Assembly: GCF_040654855.1 (NCBI RefSeq)
Contig: NZ_JBFAIU010000168.1
Coordinates: 1 to 16,110, forward strand
Reading direction: 5' to 3'
Length of the DNA stretch: 16,110 bases
DNA from: Asanoa sp040654855
Lineage (GTDB): Bacteria > Actinomycetota > Actinomycetes > Mycobacteriales > Micromonosporaceae
In this document: piece by piece, positions 13,524 to 16,110 of the stretch
How the letters are laid out: each line of letters begins with the position of its first letter
How positions within the stretch are numbered: position 1 is the stretch's first letter
Notes under the pieces: model-generated
Database searches by the model: none
What the model was told of the DNA's origin: nothing
What the model saw: only the letters and a program-made list of their open reading frames with translations
Position numbers and translations under genes: made by a program

Positions 13524-13583
13524 GGCACGTCGCTCTCGTAGCGGCTTCTCGTGGGCCGTCTGTCTTCGGCAAGGCTGGCAGCG

Positions 13584-13589
13584 ACGCTA
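13584..13589 (-). promoter_or_regulatory. Putative glnA -10 box
   Basis: The minus strand reads TAGCGT, giving a predicted start near 13577 and a 5' leader of about 65 nt. With this start the GlnR-like boxes lie at about -60 to -23, a position compatible with activation from upstream of the core promoter. No clean -35 is visible, as is common for activator-dependent promoters. Confidence 0.45.
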
Positions 13590-13599
13590 TGGCGGGGCC

Positions 13600-13637
13600 G
13601 TTGCCCGAGCGTGTCGCAAAAGTTTCTGCCGTGTTAC
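13600..13637 (-). promoter_or_regulatory. GlnR operator upstream of glnA
   Basis: On the minus strand GTAAC (13637-13633), six nt, GAAAC (13626-13622) fits the actinomycete GlnR consensus gTnAc-n6-GaAAc exactly. After a further 6 nt comes a weaker second pair, GACAC (13615-13611), six nt, GCAAC (13604-13600), with one mismatch in each box. This a1-b1-a2-b2 order with constant 6-nt spacing is the arrangement described for GlnR targets such as Streptomyces glnA. Confidence 0.75.
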
Positions 13638-14737
13638 GTCACCCGCGAGCCGCCAGGAATGCCCGTTTAGCCGGCGAACCGACCGACCAAACCCGAACAT
13701 ATACCCGCAGGTGGGGCGGACTTGCGGACTCGCCGACGCTGTGACGGTGAGCATGACGTAGACGAAGATCCAATTCTAGGGCGGGGCTCGGGTCCGTGGG
13801 TGGGCACGACCGTCGCTCCCGCCAGACATCGCTCGCTCCGCTTCGCTGCCAGGTCCGCGAAACACGGGCCTTGCCCACCAGGCAAGCCGGTGACGGCGCG
13901 CGCACCGGGGCTCCAGATCGTGTCGCACGCCGAAAGCCGCTGGTCGGGGTCAGTTGCGCGGTGGCCAGCCGCGGCGACATCCCGGCCGCCTACCGCCGCT
14001 CCTCCGACCGTGGCCGAAGACGGCCGGAAGCGCCTCGCGCGCAGCGACCCGATTTCGGCAAGGACCGGCACGGCTGCGTCCTAGGGGCAGTCAGCCCTTG
14101 ATCGGCTCGGCCGCTCCAGGCGACACCGTCCGGCTCCATTAGCCGGGTCAACGTCTAGGCCGCTGGAAGGGCGACCGTGATGCGCATGCCCATGGCCCGC
14201 ATGTCCTTGATCAGCTCGCCTGGCCAACACCGGCGACGCCGTCCGGCTCCATCAACCGAGTCAACGTCTAGGCCGCAGAAATAGCCACCGCGATGCACAT
14301 GCCCAAGGCCCGCATGTCCTTGATCAGCTCGCCTGGCCAACCCCAGCGACGCCGTCCGGCTCCATCAGCCGGGTCAACGTCGGGGCCCAGCGATGCCGTG
14401 TCACCGGCCGTCGGCCAATTGATCAACTGGTTTCACCGACCTCAACGACGCGGTCACTCGACTCGATCAGCGCGTCAGCGAGCGGGCCACGCCGCGGGAA
14501 ACCGCGATGCGCACGCCAATTTCGCACCGTGCCGGCCCGCCGGCGACCAACGTTGAGTAGGAGCCGATCAGCCGGCTCCATTGAGAAAGAGAACCGCGCG
14601 GTGGGGGGTCGTCTCCCAAGACCTCGCGCGAACCAGACGTCGTTGCGGCCGCTCGCGCCGCCATCGGGGGCACGCCTGCCGTCGGCCCTCGGGCGCGCCC
14701 GTAACGCAGGTCCAACCGGCGGACCACGGCCGCGGCC
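13638..14737. other. Region without a convincing gene
   Basis: About 1.1 kb between glnA and the AraC gene has only short, mutually overlapping open frames with no ribosome binding site, family resemblance or consistent third-position GC bias. It holds the 113-bp tandem repeat, small hairpins (CTTGCC/GGCAAG at 13870-13886; GGAGCCG/CGGCTCC at 14560-14579) and, at about 14434-14485, a plus-strand stretch that would read FTDLNDAVTRLDQRVSERA, coiled-coil-like and similar at the DNA level to the repeat's start. It may be the decayed remnant of a coiled-coil gene. No tRNA or attachment site was noticed. Confidence 0.55.
14096..14387. repeat. 113-bp tandem repeat, about 2.5 copies
   Basis: Copies begin at 14121, 14234 and 14347, an exact 113-bp step. 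The first two are complete and differ at about 14 positions by eye; the third stops near 14387. A fragment matching the end of the unit (CCTTGATCGGCTCG) precedes the first copy from 14096. Each unit contains CCGGCTCCATNAGCCGG, able to form a short hairpin in copies 1 and 3. The minus strand of the unit reads GELIKDMRAMGMRI, ending in a stop in each full copy. Confidence 0.85.
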
Positions 14738-15559
14738 TCAGGCGGGCCACGCGATGACGGGCATACGAAACCCCGCGCTCCGCGGTAGAGGGCGGATGCG
14801 CGGGCCGAGGTATCGACGGAACGTGCGGGTCAGGTGCGCCTGGTCGTAGAAACCGGCGTCGGCCGCGACGCCCGCCGCCGGTTGGCCGGCCAGCAGCAGC
14901 GCGCGGGCCCTGTCGACCCGCCGCCCGACGAGGTAGGCGTGCGGCGGCAACCCGAACTCCGTGGTGAACGCGCGCACCAGATGGGAGGGATGAGCGCCGA
15001 GCCGCGCGGCGGCGTCGTCGAGGGTCAGGCCGGTGGTGACGTGGCCGTCCAGCAGGTCGCGCAGGTCCCGAGCGAGCCGGCGCGGCGCGACCGGGTCGCG
15101 CTGGCCCGGGGCGCCGAGGTGCCCCCGGATCCGGTCCACGACGAGCGCCAGCCGGCTCTCGGCCTGCAACTCGTCGCCGGGCCCGTCGAGCACGCTGTGC
15201 AACTGGGCGACCCGCCGGCGCAGCATGGGATCGGCCAGCGCCGGGTGGTCGACGGCGGCGCCGGTCAGCTCGCGGCCGACCACGTCGGGGTCGAGATAGA
15301 CGACCCGCTTGACGAAGCCGCCCGGGGTGGCGGCGCGCCCGTCGTGCGGGACATCGGGCGGCAACAGGGTGACCTGGTCGGTGACGGCGCCGTGGCCGTG
15401 CCGGTCCAGGTCGTAGCGGATCGCGCCGTCGTCCACGACGAGCAGGGTCCAGGCGTCGTGGGTGTGCAGCGGGTACGCGTGGGTGACGAACCGGGCGTGC
15501 AGGACCTCGGCGATCCCCGGCACCGCGGGCCGCCATGCGCGCAGCCGCTGGCCGTCCAT
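14738..15559 (-). CDS. AraC-family transcriptional regulator
   Basis: This 273-residue regulator has an N-terminal cupin-type sensor domain (about 15-110) with HTHDAWTLLVVDDGAIRYDLDRH, TLLPPDVPHDGRAA and the metal- or ligand-site style histidines of AraC_binding proteins. After a helical linker comes the AraC DNA-binding domain (about 165-258) with two HTH units: LTLDDAAARLGAHPSHLVRAF and VAADAGFYDQAHLTRTFRRYLG. The effector is unknown. The start is placed at ATG 15557-15559 (MDGQRLRAW), because TACGTT six nt upstream makes a leaderless promoter; a TTG five codons earlier (15574) is possible but would put the -10 box inside the gene. It is divergent from the DUF2000 gene 50 bp away, so that gene is the likely target, an arrangement I recall from other actinomycetes. 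Confidence 0.88.
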   Translation of the reverse strand: MDGQRLRAWRPAVPGIAEVLHARFVTHAYPLHTHDAWTLLVVDDGAIRYDLDRHGHGAVTDQVTLLPPDVPHDGRAATPGGFVKRVVYLDPDVVGRELTGAAVDHPALADPMLRRRVAQLHSVLDGPGDELQAESRLALVVDRIRGHLGAPGQRDPVAPRRLARDLRDLLDGHVTTGLTLDDAAARLGAHPSHLVRAFTTEFGLPPHAYLVGRRVDRARALLLAGQPAAGVAADAGFYDQAHLTRTFRRYLGPRIRPLPRSAGFRMPVIAWPA

Positions 15560-15565
15560 GTCAGA

Positions 15566-15571
15566 AACGTA
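15566..15571 (-). promoter_or_regulatory. -10 box of a leaderless araC-type promoter
   Basis: On the minus strand TACGTT is followed by TCTGAC (6 nt) and the ATG at 15559. TTGCCG 19 nt upstream is a possible -35. This decides the start of the regulator. Confidence 0.6.
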
Positions 15572-15609
15572 CAAGACCGCCGGGTGTCGGCGGCAAGACG
15601 CTGGGAGGC

Positions 15610-16020
15610 ATGAGGTTCAACACGAAGATCGCTGTGCTGCTCCGCGACGACCTGGCCGTGTGGCAGCGGCTGAACGTGACGGCGTTCCTGGTCAGTGGCA
15701 TCGCCGGCACGCGACCCGAAACGATCGGCCAGCCGTACGCGGACGCGGACGGCACCCCGTACCTGCCCATGTTCCGCCAGCCGGTGATGGTCTACGCGGG
15801 CGACGCCGCGCTGCTCACCGCGGCCCGCGAGCGGGCGCTGCGCCGCGGCCTGACACCGGCGGTGTTCACGGCGGACCTGTTCGCCACGGGCAACGACGCC
15901 GACAACCGCGCGGCCGTGGCGGCCGTGCAGGCGGACAAGCTCGACCTGGTCGGGCTCGCGGTACACGGCCCGCGCGCGGACGTCGACAAGATCTTCAAGG
16001 GCGCCACGCTCCACCCCTGA
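15610..16020 (+). CDS. DUF2000 family protein
   Basis: This 136-residue cytoplasmic protein matches the DUF2000 family along its length: FNTKIAVLLRDDLAVWQRLNVTAFLVSGIAG (3-33), DGTPYLPMFRQPVMVYAGD (49-67), ARERALRRGLTPAVFTADLFATG, and the ending DLVGLAVHGPRADVDKIFKGATLHP. As I recall, DUF2000 proteins share a fold with Pth2-type peptidyl-tRNA hydrolases, but no activity is established and I do not assign one. The ATG at 15610 is the family-like start; GGGAGG lies only one nt upstream, closer than normal, so translation efficiency may be low or the site fortuitous. In-frame ATG at 15535 is rejected, since its extension overlaps the divergent AraC promoter and gene. Probably regulated by the divergent AraC protein. 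Confidence 0.85.
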   Translation: MRFNTKIAVLLRDDLAVWQRLNVTAFLVSGIAGTRPETIGQPYADADGTPYLPMFRQPVMVYAGDAALLTAARERALRRGLTPAVFTADLFATGNDADNRAAVAAVQADKLDLVGLAVHGPRADVDKIFKGATLHP

Positions 16021-16037
16021 GCTCGACCGACGCGGCG

Positions 16038-16110
16038 GTGGCTGCCGAGCACGGGCCGCGATGCCGACACGACGGCCGCGGCGCGGCAGTGGCTGCCGAG
16101 CACGGACCGC
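16038..16110. repeat. 22-bp direct repeat, 51-bp step, cut by the window edge
   Basis: GTGGCTGCCGAGCACGG followed by G/A and CCGC occurs at 16038-16059 and 16089-16110. The step of 51 bp is a multiple of three, so a repeat inside a coding region is possible, but no start or family resemblance is visible here. The rest may lie beyond the edge. Confidence 0.7.

Noticed and set aside
13513..13572. Upstream ATG start of glnA (13572)
   Set aside because: The extra 20 residues are not family-like, and the strong ribosome site lies inside them, 5 nt before the TTG.
14096..14387. CRISPR array
   Set aside because: Whole 113-bp units repeat head to tail with no unique spacers, and no cas gene is visible.
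14568..15536. 322-codon minus-strand frame overlapping the AraC gene
   Set aside because: Arg/Pro/Ala low-complexity shadow frame; the AraC frame carries two recognisable HTH units.

Overview
The window is high-GC DNA with dense, mostly gap-free genes on both strands, GTG/TTG starts, several apparently leaderless promoters, a GlnR-type nitrogen box before glnA, and a mycothiol-type enzyme family. This points to an actinomycete. Gene content and family resemblances make a Micromonosporaceae-like genus (for example Actinoplanes) the best guess, but this is inference, not a database result.

Left part (1-3788): the 3' end of a TPM-domain-type coiled-coil protein, a convergent secreted short-chain polyhydroxyalkanoate depolymerase (GTG start, strong ribosome binding site), then a tightly coupled minus-strand pair: a deviant-Walker-A (ParA/MinD/CooC-like) ATPase followed by a small unknown protein. 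The AT-rich gap before the ATPase holds a Zur-like motif. Middle (3864-6735): a polytopic GT-C-like membrane protein, then a divergent pair made of a DinB/maleylpyruvate-isomerase-like enzyme and a MarR regulator. The short gap between these two carries three copies of a TTAGTCAGA-type operator word.

Core (6799-10130): lipB and lipA, the octanoyltransferase and lipoyl synthase that together make protein-bound lipoate, are separated by an opposite-strand gene for an archaeal-type aspartyl-tRNA synthetase. That gene has a well-formed T-box leader: specifier GAC (Asp), UGGC acceptor-pairing bulge, antisequestrator, and an alternative helix hiding the Shine-Dalgarno sequence. This is the most notable element in the window: a tRNA-Asp-sensing, apparently translational switch on a second AspRS whose anticodon-domain residues look non-discriminating.

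Right part (10135-16110): three small unknown proteins, a six-repeat Sel1/TPR protein with an exact 32-residue period, glnA with a U-tailed terminator downstream and a GlnR operator upstream, a 1.1-kb stretch without a convincing gene that contains a 113-bp tandem repeat, and a divergent AraC regulator/DUF2000 pair. The window ends in a short direct repeat.

Recurrent theme: six starts (3864, 6799, 9198, 10443, 11301, 15559) have a TANNNT -10 hexamer ending 6-7 nt before the start codon and no ribosome binding site, the layout of leaderless transcripts. Other genes (phaZ-like, marR, aspS, glnA, the Sel1 gene) have clear AGGAGG-type sites.
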